Positions 1 to 11,120 of a DNA stretch of 64,000 nucleotides are shown here, piece by piece; within the stretch, counting starts at the first letter, position 1, and each line of letters opens with the position of its first letter. Origin of the DNA: Chalara sp. BL73 (Eukaryota > Ascomycota > Leotiomycetes > Helotiales). A program made the translations under genes and the position numbers. Below the pieces are notes generated by a model. It searched no databases, had not been told where the DNA came from, and saw only the letters and a program-made list of their open reading frames with translations. The DNA is taken from positions 186,001-250,000 of the forward strand of contig CAKJVC010000090.1 in assembly GCA_918026815.1 (NCBI GenBank), read 5' to 3'.

Positions 1-983
1 CTTGGAAAAGAGTATTGACGTATCTTCTGGTTGGTAATTGGCTCTGAAGATCGATTAAGAACTCGATAAATCGTTCACAATAACGCACACTATCTGCATC
101 CGATTAGCAAGTGGCCATAAGACCTGCTTACGAGAATGAAACTTACTTGGTTTGCTTTTCTCATTATATAACTCATTCAGAAAATCTAGAATTAATGTTG
201 AGAGCCACGACCGCTCGAATCGAAGACGAGGCTTGGTTGCGTCATCAGCAGCATCATAGCGTTTGGCAGCCGCTCTCCAAGCTTTCCTTAGTTGTGTACT
301 ATGGTCCAATTTTCGCTCTCTCTTCTTGTCACTTGAGATATTGTGCCATATCGAGATAGAAACCAAAGGAGCGCATTCCTTCCTCACAATCCCACTATCT
401 AATGACTGGAAAGCACTAATAATGAAGGAGATGAGATGGGTGCGAATCTTCGGTGATAATGTTCTGTCCAATGTCATAGAGAGGATCCGTCGAAAGAAGT
501 TGGAAAACTCTGCTGCATTATCTGCGAAGATATCTATGGTCATTAGCTCCCATCAGTTAAAGAAGGCCGGCAGTACTTACCCCATGTTGGCAGATGCTCT
601 CGAGCCTTGACATTGCATATGAGAGCTACAAGTAGGATATGAAAATCGGAGGCATCCTCATTATAGCCTGGCCATAGGTATCTGGTACTGGGTCAGAATA
701 TTGTTCATATAACTTGAAATGACACGCACTTCTCTAGTATCTGCAAATTCTCCAGCGCCAATAGCGACTTGAACTCGAAGTCTTCCTTTTCGAGCACATC
801 CCAAATCTCGGACTTCAAAACATCTGGCTTGACTTTAATCTTAGTCTGTTTCTTTGTTGTCTTCAGCCAATATGTCTTTGCAAGCTCCTCGAAAGCGCCT
901 TCGCCTTGTGATACATTTGCAACTGTGCTTTCTTCTGCTACATTCTGCTGGGGCTCAGCTTTTCGTTTCGTCCTTGGTGGCAT
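1..983 (-). CDS. cwf11: Aquarius/Cwf11 intron-binding spliceosomal factor, N-terminal part (gene runs off the left edge)
   Basis: Aquarius is an SF1-type RNA helicase scaffold that joins the spliceosome and contacts the intron upstream of the branch site, in the nucleus. Four exons can be read on the minus strand: 983-730, 681-581, 533-147 and 93 to beyond the window start. The introns are 729-682, 580-534 and 146-94, all GT-AG and about 47-53 nt. The joined protein starts [12 protein letters not shown] and shows the order of motifs remembered from Aquarius N-termini: [31 protein letters not shown], then [20 protein letters not shown] at the edge. Only about the first 275 residues of a roughly 1,400-residue protein are here, so the helicase core cannot be inspected. 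The start is the first ATG, and the gene shares a short divergent promoter with the THO1 gene. Confidence 0.9.
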
Positions 984-1246
984 TGTTAACGGTGCTATGA
1001 AATTGCGCCGTGTCGCAAATCTGCTCCTGAAGCTGTAAATTTCTGGACCGCGTTGAAAAAGTGGGGCTATTGAATATGGAGGCGGCCGCTTGACGCGAGA
1101 GTTAACAAGCAGAACACTTGCGACGACAACAACGATTCCACAGCGACTTCCATTAAAAATTCACGTATACAAGGCCGGACCAGTGTAAAGCGCGACGATA
1201 GCCTCGCAGATTGTTTACGAGGCGGAGTGGGCGTGTGAGGGTTGCA
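984..1246. promoter_or_regulatory. Divergent promoter between cwf11 and THO1
   Basis: These 263 bp are all that separates the start codons of two divergent genes for nuclear mRNA maturation, so both promoters and both 5' leaders must lie here. I see no clear TATA box. Co-expression is inference from the layout. Confidence 0.6.
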
Positions 1247-3991
1247 ATGGCCGGCCGTGGGGTGCAAGGTGTGGGTTCATTCGGGGAGCTTTTGGCAGAT
1301 TTGATGAAAAGAGCAGAGGATGTTAAACACACCAATACAGTTGACCCAGCGCTGAATAAGGTGGATCTTGCGGACCTCCTCGATCGCCTAGAATCGACCG
1401 TCGACCCTTCTACAAATAATTCTACGTCAAGAAGATGGAGCTTTGCGGTCATCGAAACAGCATTTCGAGATCGGTTCAATAAATTATTGGTGAGCTCTGA
1501 GTAGCATGGATGAGGAACCTATCTAACAACCCACAGGCCTCTACAAACATTGATTCTCCTTCGTTTGTGCAAGTTTGGAATCTGCTCGATATCATATCTA
1601 TTCTGTCAGACGACGAAAAATGTGATGCAGCCTTACTTTTTTGGCTCGTAGAGGAGCTTCTAGACAGCCAAACCATCGCAGGTTGTCGGAAAATATTTGA
1701 CTATTTAGAGTCGCGGCGGGAGAGGATTACAGCTGAGCACTTCAACCAGAAAAACTTAGTTATTCTTCGAAGCTGCAATGAGCTGCTTCGACGGCTGTCT
1801 CGAGCTGAGGACACAGCTTTTTGTGGCCGAGTGTTCATTTTCATGTTCCAAAGTTTTCCTTTAGGCGATAGAAGCTCTGTGAACCTGAGAGGAGAGTACC
1901 ATACAGAGAACGTCACATCATACAATATTCTACCCCCTCCCGAGCTGGAGCCAGAGCAGAGTACAGACAAAATGGTTCTTGACACAGAATCAAAATCTGC
2001 AGTGGCGACGCCCAAGATGCTAGCAAATGGCCGTGGCGATGAATCTGGTTCCAGAGTTTCACTGTCGAAATCCGAGGCGCCTTTTGATGCGGACAAGCTT
2101 TACCCTATATTTTGGTCTCTGCAGGAATGGTTCAATCAGCCCAAGAAGCTTTTTGACCCGTCAAACTTCGCTAGCTTCAAGGCAGGGTTCGAGGCTACAA
2201 TGTTAAAATTCGAGTCGGTCGAGAGTGAGATTGGTGCGCGTCCAGCTAAACCTATGGATGAGGCCAAAAAGGGTACCAAACGAAAGAGGAGCCAAGGAGA
2301 CGATGATCTAGCCAATGCATTCAATCCCAAATATCTTACTAGCAGAGATCTATTTGAACTTGAGGTAGGAATCTCAAAAAATATCAATTGGCTACTTATG
2401 ACTAACCTCTTACATAGATTAGCGACCTCTCTTTCCGTAGAAACATTCTGGTTCAGGTTCTGATTTTGATAGAGTTCCTCCTTTCCCTAAGTATCAAAGC
2501 AAAGGAAAAGCTCAGCAAGTCCCTGCCCGACAACCAGAATAAATCTGTGATGTATGCGGATCAATTACTTGGTGACGAAGACGTTAGTGTTCTATTTCCT
2601 GATTATATTTCATTTCTATTACCAGGTTTGAGAAAGAAAGGAAAGTCGAGTCGCAAATCAAATACTGATTGATTATGACAGGCAGCTTGGGCCCTTGAAC
2701 AGAAGAAAAGAGTCGCCGAATATTTAAAGAAGGGCCAGGAGGGTCCTTTTTTCCTACGCATGGTGGAAACTGTTCTATCTCGAGATAAAAATTGGGTACG
2801 CTGGAAGATTGAGAACTGTCATCCAATCTCAAAGCCATCTGTCTCCGCTGAGGACTACGCTGCTGCGAAGGCTTCAGCTAAAAAAGCAACTTCTAACAAA
2901 CGGCTTCGACCAAACCCGTTAGGCTCTCTTGACCTCAATTTCCTTGTCGATGCCAATGATAAAAGTGGTCTTGAGAGATTGAAGGACCCCTCGCGATACA
3001 GATTACCATCAGTCAAAAGCTTTCAGAGCAAAATTGAATTAGACGACATGGACATTGACATGGCAAGAACTGATGAAGAGAAAAATGTTGCTTTAGACGC
3101 GAAGGCGAGCAAGAGCTGGCGTGCTCTACGTCTTGCCAGTACGACAAAGTTTGCCGCATTCGACAAGATAGATAAGTCGGATAAGATTAACATCATTTTC
3201 GCGGATAATATTAAAATCGAGGATGCTGCTGATGAATCACTTGACACCGCCGAAGATTCGCTCTTGCTGAAGGATCGCCGAAGTATTGTCCTTTCTGGCC
3301 CAAGCCTTGTTGGGAAAAGCACCCTGGTAGCAATGCTATTAGACAAATACCCAAGCGTTTTCAGTAAGAAGATATCGTATACCACTCGTCCACGGACTGA
3401 AGGAGAGACCGACGGAGTCGACTATTTTTTTGTGGACCAGGAGAAATACAATGTTCTTCGCGATGGCGATGAATTCATTGAAATCAATGAATTTAGTGAT
3501 CATCATTATGGGACACGTCGGAAGTTTATTGATGAAATTCTCGCTAAAGGCAAGGTGCCTCTCATCGAGGCGGATTACAATGTAAGTTGAAAATCTCTGA
3601 AGCGAAACCATGTTACTTATAACATTTCCAGGGCGTTCAGCAATTCAAGTCTAACGGGTTTCATGCCCGGTACATTTTCATTGCGCCTTCCGACGTATCT
3701 GCTTTAGAGCAGCGACTACAGCAGAGTGGCACTGAAGATAATGACAAAATTAGAGGAAAACTTGAGCTGGCCGAGAAGGAGGTGGAACAGGCCAAGCTGC
3801 CGGACTTCTACGACAAAGTCATTATCAATGTCGATTTGGACACCACATATGAGAACTTGGACAAGTTCATATTTAGCGATACCCCTCCGAGAAATGCAGG
3901 TAGTTCTTCTGGCGAGATGGCGGATAGTGCCGTGGCCGCTCCTGCAGAAGACACCGAAACTAAACCGTCGCCAGCTTGTGATCTGCCTTGA
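1247..3991 (+). CDS. THO complex subunit 1 (Hpr1/THOC1) with C-terminal guanylate-kinase-like domain
   Basis: THO subunit 1 belongs to TREX, which couples transcription elongation to mRNP packaging and export. Exons are 1247-1489, 1537-2364, 2418-2582, 2682-3581 and 3632-3991, an exact 831-codon frame. Residues about 1-600 are THOC1-like: NELLRRLSRAEDTAFCGR, NLRGEYHTENVT, LTSRDLFELEISDLSFRRNI and VETVLSRDKNWVRWK. From about residue 611 a guanylate kinase fold begins: Walker A GPSLVGKST (about 618), TTRPRTEGE, DGVDYFFV, GDEFIEINEF, YGTRR, GVQQF, IFIAPSD and SGTEDNDKIRGKL. The THO tail and the P-loop lie in the same exon with no stop or intron between them, so they are one protein. One GMP-contacting Arg (the R in the usual TTRxPR) and the Arg of the usual RGTE lid appear replaced, so activity is doubtful. 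The start is the first ATG in frame. A polyadenylation signal AATAAA lies at 4072. Confidence 0.9.
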
Positions 3992-6290
3992 GAGATGATT
4001 GGTACAAGTGCAAATACGGAGATTCACGGAATAGCACATAAACGGCATGGGCAATAATGCATTATCCTTATAATAAAGGAACACATGGGATAGATCGTCA
4101 TTTAGCGAGGGCGTTTTCGGTAGCATAACACGCATTATTACCATAGGCGCTGCTATGGTAGTCTATTTCGCTTCTGACATGTAGGATAGTCTGTATAGCC
4201 CACCTTGGGACTTTCAATAAGTTAGCATCCATATCAAAGCCACCGGTGTTAGAGTTGGTCGTCATAATAGGTAATAAGCCCGTTCGAGGAGGCTTCCACA
4301 AGTCTTGCCTAGAGTAGCGGTATTTACCCTGGGAATGGTCCATAAAACCCGGTTTAATCATATTTCTCAATGTCATATCCCTCTCCCAGCCTGGGACGTT
4401 ATTGTTATCATTGTTTCTTGCTTGCATCCCCTGGAATAATTTTACCTGTCCACAAGATCTGGATCGCTGATACAATGTCACCCAATTGCAAGTGCATCAT
4501 AGTTTCCTTATTCTACGACTCCCCCAATTACTTGTATCATTCGAGACTCCGGGTGACAACAAGGGCATGCCCTCAATTTATTTTTTTTGAGTGTCTTAAT
4601 TCAACATCTATCATATGGCAAGACTGTAGGGTCTGCATTACATTAGAATTTCTCTGGTATTTCGAGTGAGAGCCCGGCATAAATTTATTTGTCTCCGCTA
4701 GGCTATGCACTTGCTCCTACCTGGGCTCTAGAAAAATTAGATAGCTAAGCCGACGCTTTTTAGTTCCCTGCATATATGTCTCTAGGTCTCTATTTGCAGG
4801 AAGTTCCTAGATTCTACCTGTACAGTTTTGTCGGGGGAGGATGCGAATACGCATCATCTCCTTTACAGGGGGCCGCACTCGTTCTTGCATTGGGGTGCCA
4901 ATATTATGGAGGATGCTTGTCCTGCCAGCATTCCAGAGCTGTGCATAGATATACCTACCTCTGCATGCACACAATTAACAATAGCTTTCCAACCATGCGT
5001 CTATTAGTGGCACCGTAGATCCGGGATTCTGGGCATGTTACTTTTTTTTTTCAAGATTTGGAGGAATGTCATGAGGGCCAGGGCTCCAGACTTTGTTATC
5101 GATGGTCTTCGTCAGGTGTGATCCCCAACTTAGGGTCAACGGTGCAAGAATAATACTTTGGGAGAGCTCAGCTTACTGTTTCCTATGATGAGAGCTGAAA
5201 AGAGCACAGATGCGACATCGCGAGGTGCAATCTCTTTGAACGGGTGGCCATTCCCATCTTCGATATGAATTACGACAAGCAATGGAGCAATGTGGGATAA
5301 GAATGTGAAATAAAATGAGGAAAGGAAGTTCCATCACCAAAAAAGTGTCTCGTGGAGTACCAAAGTATCATGTGCTTTGACATATGTGCTTGCGTCGATA
5401 GCAAAGAAGATAATCTCTAAAATAGTCACAAAGTCATCTAGCTTCAGGCCAGACAAAAGCTTACTCCATAGTCAACATGGAGAAGGACGAAAAGAGGGTT
5501 GAGCGAGATTGGCCCAGCCACGAACCTGGAATCTCCGTCTCGAGATTGTGTGGCTTCAGAATCTCGAAGTCGGTTTTGCAAGATTCTGCAACACAAACAG
5601 CATATCGCCAGATGAGATACTGATGGATCTTATGCTGAAAGCCCCTGTGCTACTTCTCCCTTGATATCAGCTATCCCCGGATCAAATCAACCACCCGGTT
5701 CAAATCCCTTTCAAAACTAGCATTACCATCCAACTTTGTTTCCTAAATATTTACTCAATCAACTCCTAGATAAACCGCGACCGCATCGGCTGCTCAAAGA
5801 TCAATTTCTCATCTGGAATAGAGTCAGTGATAATACAGGACCTAGTTTCAGCAGGAGAATTCCCCACATAGATCGTCCCTACTTGTGCCTTTGTAGACTC
5901 TGGAGGTAGCCAAGCCATGTACCCGGAAAGATCGGTTATTATGCGTAAGTTCTCGAGATTCTAATTGTAGGGCTATATACTACTACGATTACTCTGAAAT
6001 ATTGATTTTTGAGGGTGATATCTGCATTCAAGCTGGGCAGCAACCAGGCTGCAGAAACGCTGCCTTTGTTAAATTCCCATGTCAGTCGGTTCGCCATGAA
6101 CTACGCCCCTTGGTACTGTAATGCTACCATTTGATAAGAGCTTATCGATAAAGCTCTCCCTTGTAAGATATCCCAGCTTGAAGAGCGACAATGCAGCACA
6201 ACCTTCTCGATTATAAATTCTGGGTCATAAATCAAAGTGTTCTTCACCTGATCAAGCTCCGCGCAATTGTATCCATTCTCATTCTTTCGA
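3992..6290. other. Intergenic, no supported gene
   Basis: This 2.3 kb holds the THO1 3' end (AATAAA at 4072-4077) and the upstream region of the deaminase gene. The only sizeable open frame, 4098-4481 on the minus strand, lacks an ATG near its start and matches nothing I know. No RNA gene or repeat was seen. Confidence 0.6.
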
Positions 6291-7013
6291 ATGTTCCCCC
6301 ACATCCTTAGTCTCTCCCTTGTTCCTCTCACCATAGCACACTACACTCAAAATGCCTTCCTCCTCGCCAATATTAACGAAGATCTAATTCCATTCACCAC
6401 CCGCGCTCATTGGATGCGTGTCGCCATTTCCGCTCTATCAGACCTCTCCTCCCCCTGCCCATTTGCCGCCTTCGGAACCGCAATCGTAAACCACACCTCC
6501 ACCTCTCCAACCAACCCTCTCGGGGACCTCATCTGCATTGGTGTAAACTCCGCATCCGTCACCGGGAACCCAATTCTCCACGGGGAAATCGCTGCCATCA
6601 ACAACTGCTCCTCTATCTTAAGAGCCGATAGAGACGGAGGTGGGCAATATTCAAGGAGAGAAGAAACCGGTAGCGTATGGGGAGATCTAAGTCTGTATAC
6701 GACGGCGGAAGCATGCCCGATGTGCGCATCAGCGATCAGGTGGGTGGGGTTTAAGGAGTATATTTATGGGACGAGCATTAAGGGGCTAGTAGAGAGGGGA
6801 TGGGGACAGATTAATATTTCAAGCAAGGAGATCTTCGAAAGGTCAGGCGACTTGGCAGGAAGGATGACGAGGTTAGTGAGCGGCGTGTTGAGCAACGAGA
6901 CTGATGGGCTCTTTGATTGGCAGTTCGATGACGGCGGGAAGTGTCCAAATGGATGCGCGAGGAATGGAGAAGGTTGGTGTACTACAGAAGAAGCAGCGAA
7001 GGAAACTTTTTGA
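6291..7013 (+). CDS. Secreted cytidine/guanine deaminase-fold protein
   Basis: This single-exon, 240-residue protein belongs to the zinc-dependent cytidine/deoxycytidylate deaminase superfamily, closest in motif style to TadA and guanine deaminases. The zinc ligands and catalytic Glu are visible: H97-G-E99 in NPILHGEIAAINN, and C142 and C145 in TTAEACPMCASAIRW. The first ATG gives MFPHILSLSLVPLTIAHYTQ, a short hydrophobic segment that reads as a signal peptide cleaved after about residue 16. Several N-glycosylation sequons (NHT, NIS, NET) and extra Cys pairs near the C-terminus fit an extracellular or vesicular location. The substrate cannot be told from sequence; a nucleobase or nucleoside in a scavenging role is inference. 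Intracellular relatives lack the leader, which is the odd point. Confidence 0.8.
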   Translation: MFPHILSLSLVPLTIAHYTQNAFLLANINEDLIPFTTRAHWMRVAISALSDLSSPCPFAAFGTAIVNHTSTSPTNPLGDLICIGVNSASVTGNPILHGEIAAINNCSSILRADRDGGGQYSRREETGSVWGDLSLYTTAEACPMCASAIRWVGFKEYIYGTSIKGLVERGWGQINISSKEIFERSGDLAGRMTRLVSGVLSNETDGLFDWQFDDGGKCPNGCARNGEGWCTTEEAAKETF

Positions 7014-9318
7014 GGTGGAGAATTGGAAATCATTTGGCGGCTTCATGAAAGAGGAATAGAGAACGCTATGGTTGTTTGATACATTTCTTGATATTTATGT
7101 TGGTAAACAAGCATAACTAGACAGGTACAGCCTTATGCGTAGGCCATCCATCCTTGGAATTAGGTACCTCCGCTCTCCTCGCACCAGGAGTCAATTATCC
7201 TTTCTTACAAGGAATTCCTCCAATCCGGACTCGCGTTGCTAACCACATACAGGTTTTGCAGCAATGTACTCGAAAATCTTCTTGAAAGCCAGCAACTAAC
7301 CTGAGTAGCCAATACATCGGTAACACGTTGCTCTGGCTATCACTCCTGCACAAGCCGTAGTCGTAGCTTGATTCAATGTTCACTGTACACCTATATTTGG
7401 GAAGTCCTCGTGAAGCTTGCCATAGAAGATTCTCGAATGCATGTCCCCATTTATACATAACGCCCAGATCCGTTCACCATTTTAGTATGCTTCCTAGGTA
7501 CTATTAGAAGATGAATCTCTTTATAGTTGATCACGAATACCACTGCGATCATTACCTCATTTGCCATTGAGGATTGAACGAGTCTCGCCCTATCCCACAC
7601 GGTTTCTAGGAAAGTCATAGTGGTTATCTCGCTCAAATTCTTCGCCCTATCTATTTTGATATACTGACTAGCTGGTAGCATTGCGATAAGACCGGTGGCG
7701 GGGTTTCATCAACACCCACATACCTTTCTGATACATGTAGACAGTGGCGCAATGATCAGAATTTTACGGCAATCTAAGTATTCTAACCCGTCGGGAGGAT
7801 TTTTTAATATGCGTTGCATCTTAATACTGTAATTGAAATATGAATGTGGTCCATTTTGATGTCGGCGAGAAAAAGTCTTAAAAAAGAGGCTCCCCTTTGC
7901 ATCAGAAGAGAAATAAACTAGGATGTATGAACGAAAGGCTGCCGTAATTTAGAACTCCATCCTATAATAGAGCTTAGCCATTTCGACAACTTCTCAAGCA
8001 TCAGGTTAACTCCCAGCCTAAAAAAGAAGCACCATGGATATCCGGACCCATTGGTTCAAGTGCTTTAATTATCGCATATTTAGTAGACATGCCTGCCAGT
8101 AAAGAGAGAACCATGCTTCTTTTTGGTAAATTATTGCACTCATCCCCCGTTGAGATTGTTTGCTGCTTGCTTTCATTTCCCAATATATTTGATCTAGTAT
8201 AGCAATTCAGTCAGAGACTTGGATCAAATTCGGCTTCGATCTATATTTGATTCTTTGAGCCATTCAAACGCGGTTCGCAGACCACACATTGCCATTCTAT
8301 ACAAGTGTTAGTCTAACCTCTCGGGAAATGAGATATCAGTGGTCAAATATTGCATGAATCTGCTCAACAGATACAATTTGCTCTTGAGGCATAGATATCC
8401 CTTATGATGAGACGGCGCGATCACCTGTGGACGACTTGATCCGTGTACTTTCTCTGGTCCTTGACTTTGTTTCCTCCTAGTATAAGTTTTCTTCGTATTT
8501 GCTTGTTAGGATTCTCAGAAGAGATATCTTTGTCTCTCCTTTCAGACAATAGAATTTGGAGGAAGGATTTGCTGCAAGGTAGAAGTTTTAGGAACATCTA
8601 CCACAGATTCGTAACAAAGATACCAGCATAAGGGCACGAAAACCTGCGAGCCACCTGTTTATGTTCCGACAGTTACCTTCTGGAGTGATTCGTTGTACGG
8701 CTGAATGTAAAGCATGGAATCAATTACAATCACAACCACAATAAATGAAAGGCGGGGGCGATGGCTCTTTCTAGTTGCCTCATACTACAATAGAGAGGTA
8801 GGTATGAAGGAATATGTACCGAGATTTAGCCAAATCGCTCTTTCCTTTTGCACACAGGACAGTCGTCAACTTCACCCCAACTTGCACTCTACTTCTTTTC
8901 CTTCCTTACAACCACCCTAATATCGATCTGTCGCAGGTTGGAACAGACCGTCGTCGCAAGATCTCCTTGAGCTCTTGCTTCTCTCCGCCCTGCGCATTTG
9001 CGTGTGGGACATTTCCTGCGCAAACATACACCTGCGGAGGTGTATTCGACGTTCAAGCATAGCAATCCCGCGAATACTGCAATGCCACACTCACCCCTCG
9101 CGCTTTGGTACTAAACAGTGTTTTCTCAAGTGTCAGATCAACTCACTTAGCTCCGTCAATTCACTGGCACTCGAGGACTGAGTCAAAGATATAATTCCCA
9201 GGCAAGGCTTCACCACGAGTATTCGAACCTACAGATATCAAAGCCTCGCACCATCTCACCAGATACCTCCAAACCTACTACACATTATACATATCGAGCA
9301 AGCAACACAGCCTACAAC
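7014..9318. other. Intergenic plus probable 5' leader of the next gene
   Basis: No open frame here has an ATG, a plausible length and protein-like composition at once. The last several hundred bases are pyrimidine- and CA-rich, as fungal promoters and leaders often are. No RNA gene or repeat was recognised. Confidence 0.55.
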
Positions 9319-11120
9319 ATGGAAGGCACAGTTGCCATTGCTGTAAAGGTAAAAACGCGTTCACATATCTTTGTTGCAATTACTAATTAGTGCGTAAGGG
9401 GACCGAAGAATGCTACTTGCTCAACAAATTCCCTCCTGAGGTCAGAGAAAAGATATTCACACTAGCAGTCACTCTTGAAGAACCTGTCGTCCCTGATCAA
9501 GCCAAGGCGAAATCCAATAAGTTCCTATGGGACAAGAAACAACGATCAAATGACCGTACAACTGGTCCCCGTCTACTGATCTCGACTGTCCCACAACTGG
9601 CCTCTGTTCAGTTATCTCGGGTCAGCAGGCAGGTCTACCAAGAAGTGTCTTTAGCCCACTTGTTCTACAAGGCAAATACGTAAGCATCCAGTCTGTCTTT
9701 CAGATCTGAGTGGAGAAGGATCTTTATCATCTACTAAATGGGACTAACTCTATCTCCATCTGTAGATTTAAGTTCACGAACTCTGTTGATTTCATCAAGT
9801 TCATCGTTGCTTTAACCCGAAATCGTGCGATGGCGATTCGTTCAATTATTGTACCATTCAAGGGATTCGAATATAGGCAAGTTCCGTATCCTATATAAAG
9901 CGCGAAAGACTAGTCTTAAATACATATGCTTACCCGTATAGAAATTATAGGCATCATAATGATACAACAGCATTTTGGGCCTGCCTCAGAGCTTGCAGTG
10001 GTCTTGAAGAGCTTCATATTTCCATGCCCAGATGGGCTATCCTACCGCCCGATAACTTTTCAGATAACCATTTTATGGCTGATCTTGTCGTCGCTGTTCG
10101 GGGGCTAAAGAAATTATCGATCGAGCCTGAGCCTTTCGATACTTCAGATCACTGGAGCTCCCCCGTCACCGAGGAATACCGCAAAGAGCTCGAGCAACGT
10201 GCGCAGAAGATCGCTGATATGCTACGTAAGGAGGCTTCTCTACCCAAGGAGCCATACACACAATCGAAGAACTTCGAGAAGGCTGTTAGTATCGCAGGGC
10301 TTGTGAGTATCTTTTCCACTCAAGGTGTTATTATGGCAAGACTATATCACTTACATTGGCTAGGACATTGATGGTGATGGACGTCTAGGGGAAGATCGAA
10401 AGCCAGGAGTTGTTTCAAGCCGCACCAGGGGTGCTAAGAAGAGGCTGTCCAATATTGATTCCTTTGGTACTATCCCATCTGCATCAGCCCCGAAGTATGA
10501 TCTTGTTGGTGACTTGGCTTGGGAAATTGATACCGTTCATGCCTCGAGAGCCTCTGATGACGATACCTTTGGAGTCGATTTTCAACTTAAGCTTCGTCAC
10601 AGAGAAAGCAGTGGCTGGGTTTACGAGGCTGATAAATCCTGGGAGAATATTAGTGTATTAAAGTAAGTTTTAGATTAAATTCATAGCGACTGATTTCGCT
10701 TAGATATCCTGTATGGCATGATCGATTAATTTGCGTAGTAACTTCAATCAACGTGCGGAAATCGCTGAATTTTATCGTCACCACCCAGGTGCCTACGGAA
10801 AAGAGATTGTACTCTCTCTCTGGAAGGTTGGAATGACTAAGACAAAGGATGGAGATAGAGATAGATACGAGGAAACTCAGCACAAGTATCGATACCAACA
10901 GGTCAGAAACTTTGAACAACTGATTGCGAAGCAAGCTCTAGTTGCAAAGGAGCGAGCTGAACGAGAGGCTGCTCTAGAAGCCAAAGCTACTGCTCAAGCT
11001 AAGGCTAAGTCTGCAAATATTGTAAAGGGCGAAACTGTCAAAGCTGGTAAGACCAAGACTGCTACTAAGGCGAAGGCGACGGCAGATTCCAAGGCCAAGA
11101 GCACAAATGGTATTTGTTGA
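9319..11120 (+). CDS. Uncharacterised six-exon protein, F-box/2EXR-like N-terminus, Lys/Ala-rich tail
   Basis: I do not recognise a named family. Exons read as 9319-9348, 9399-9679, 9766-9876, 9951-10302, 10364-10662 and 10739-11120, an exact 484-codon frame. The first exon is tiny (MEGTVAIAVK) and its acceptor choice is the least certain. The N-terminal part has LLNKFPPEVREKIFTLAV, then LASVQLSRVSRQVYQEV and an LRACSGLEELHI segment, a pattern common in fungal F-box or 2EXR-type proteins. The middle is acidic and polar. The last 60 residues are a Lys/Ala-rich helix (repeats such as AKATAQAKAKS). Intron 3 (9877-9950) has a GC donor, gcaagt, instead of GT, and frame and acceptor both require it. 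The role is unknown. Confidence 0.7.

Noticed and set aside
4098..4481. A 127-codon minus-strand frame with protein-like composition
   Set aside because: Opens at GTG, with no upstream exon or known family found.
5690..5705. CCGGTTCAAATCCC, tRNA T-arm-like
   Set aside because: The two sides of the putative stem do not pair and there is no A box upstream.
9211..9225. Reverse-strand GGTTCGAATAC, tRNA-like
   Set aside because: No T-stem pairing or cloverleaf on the minus strand.
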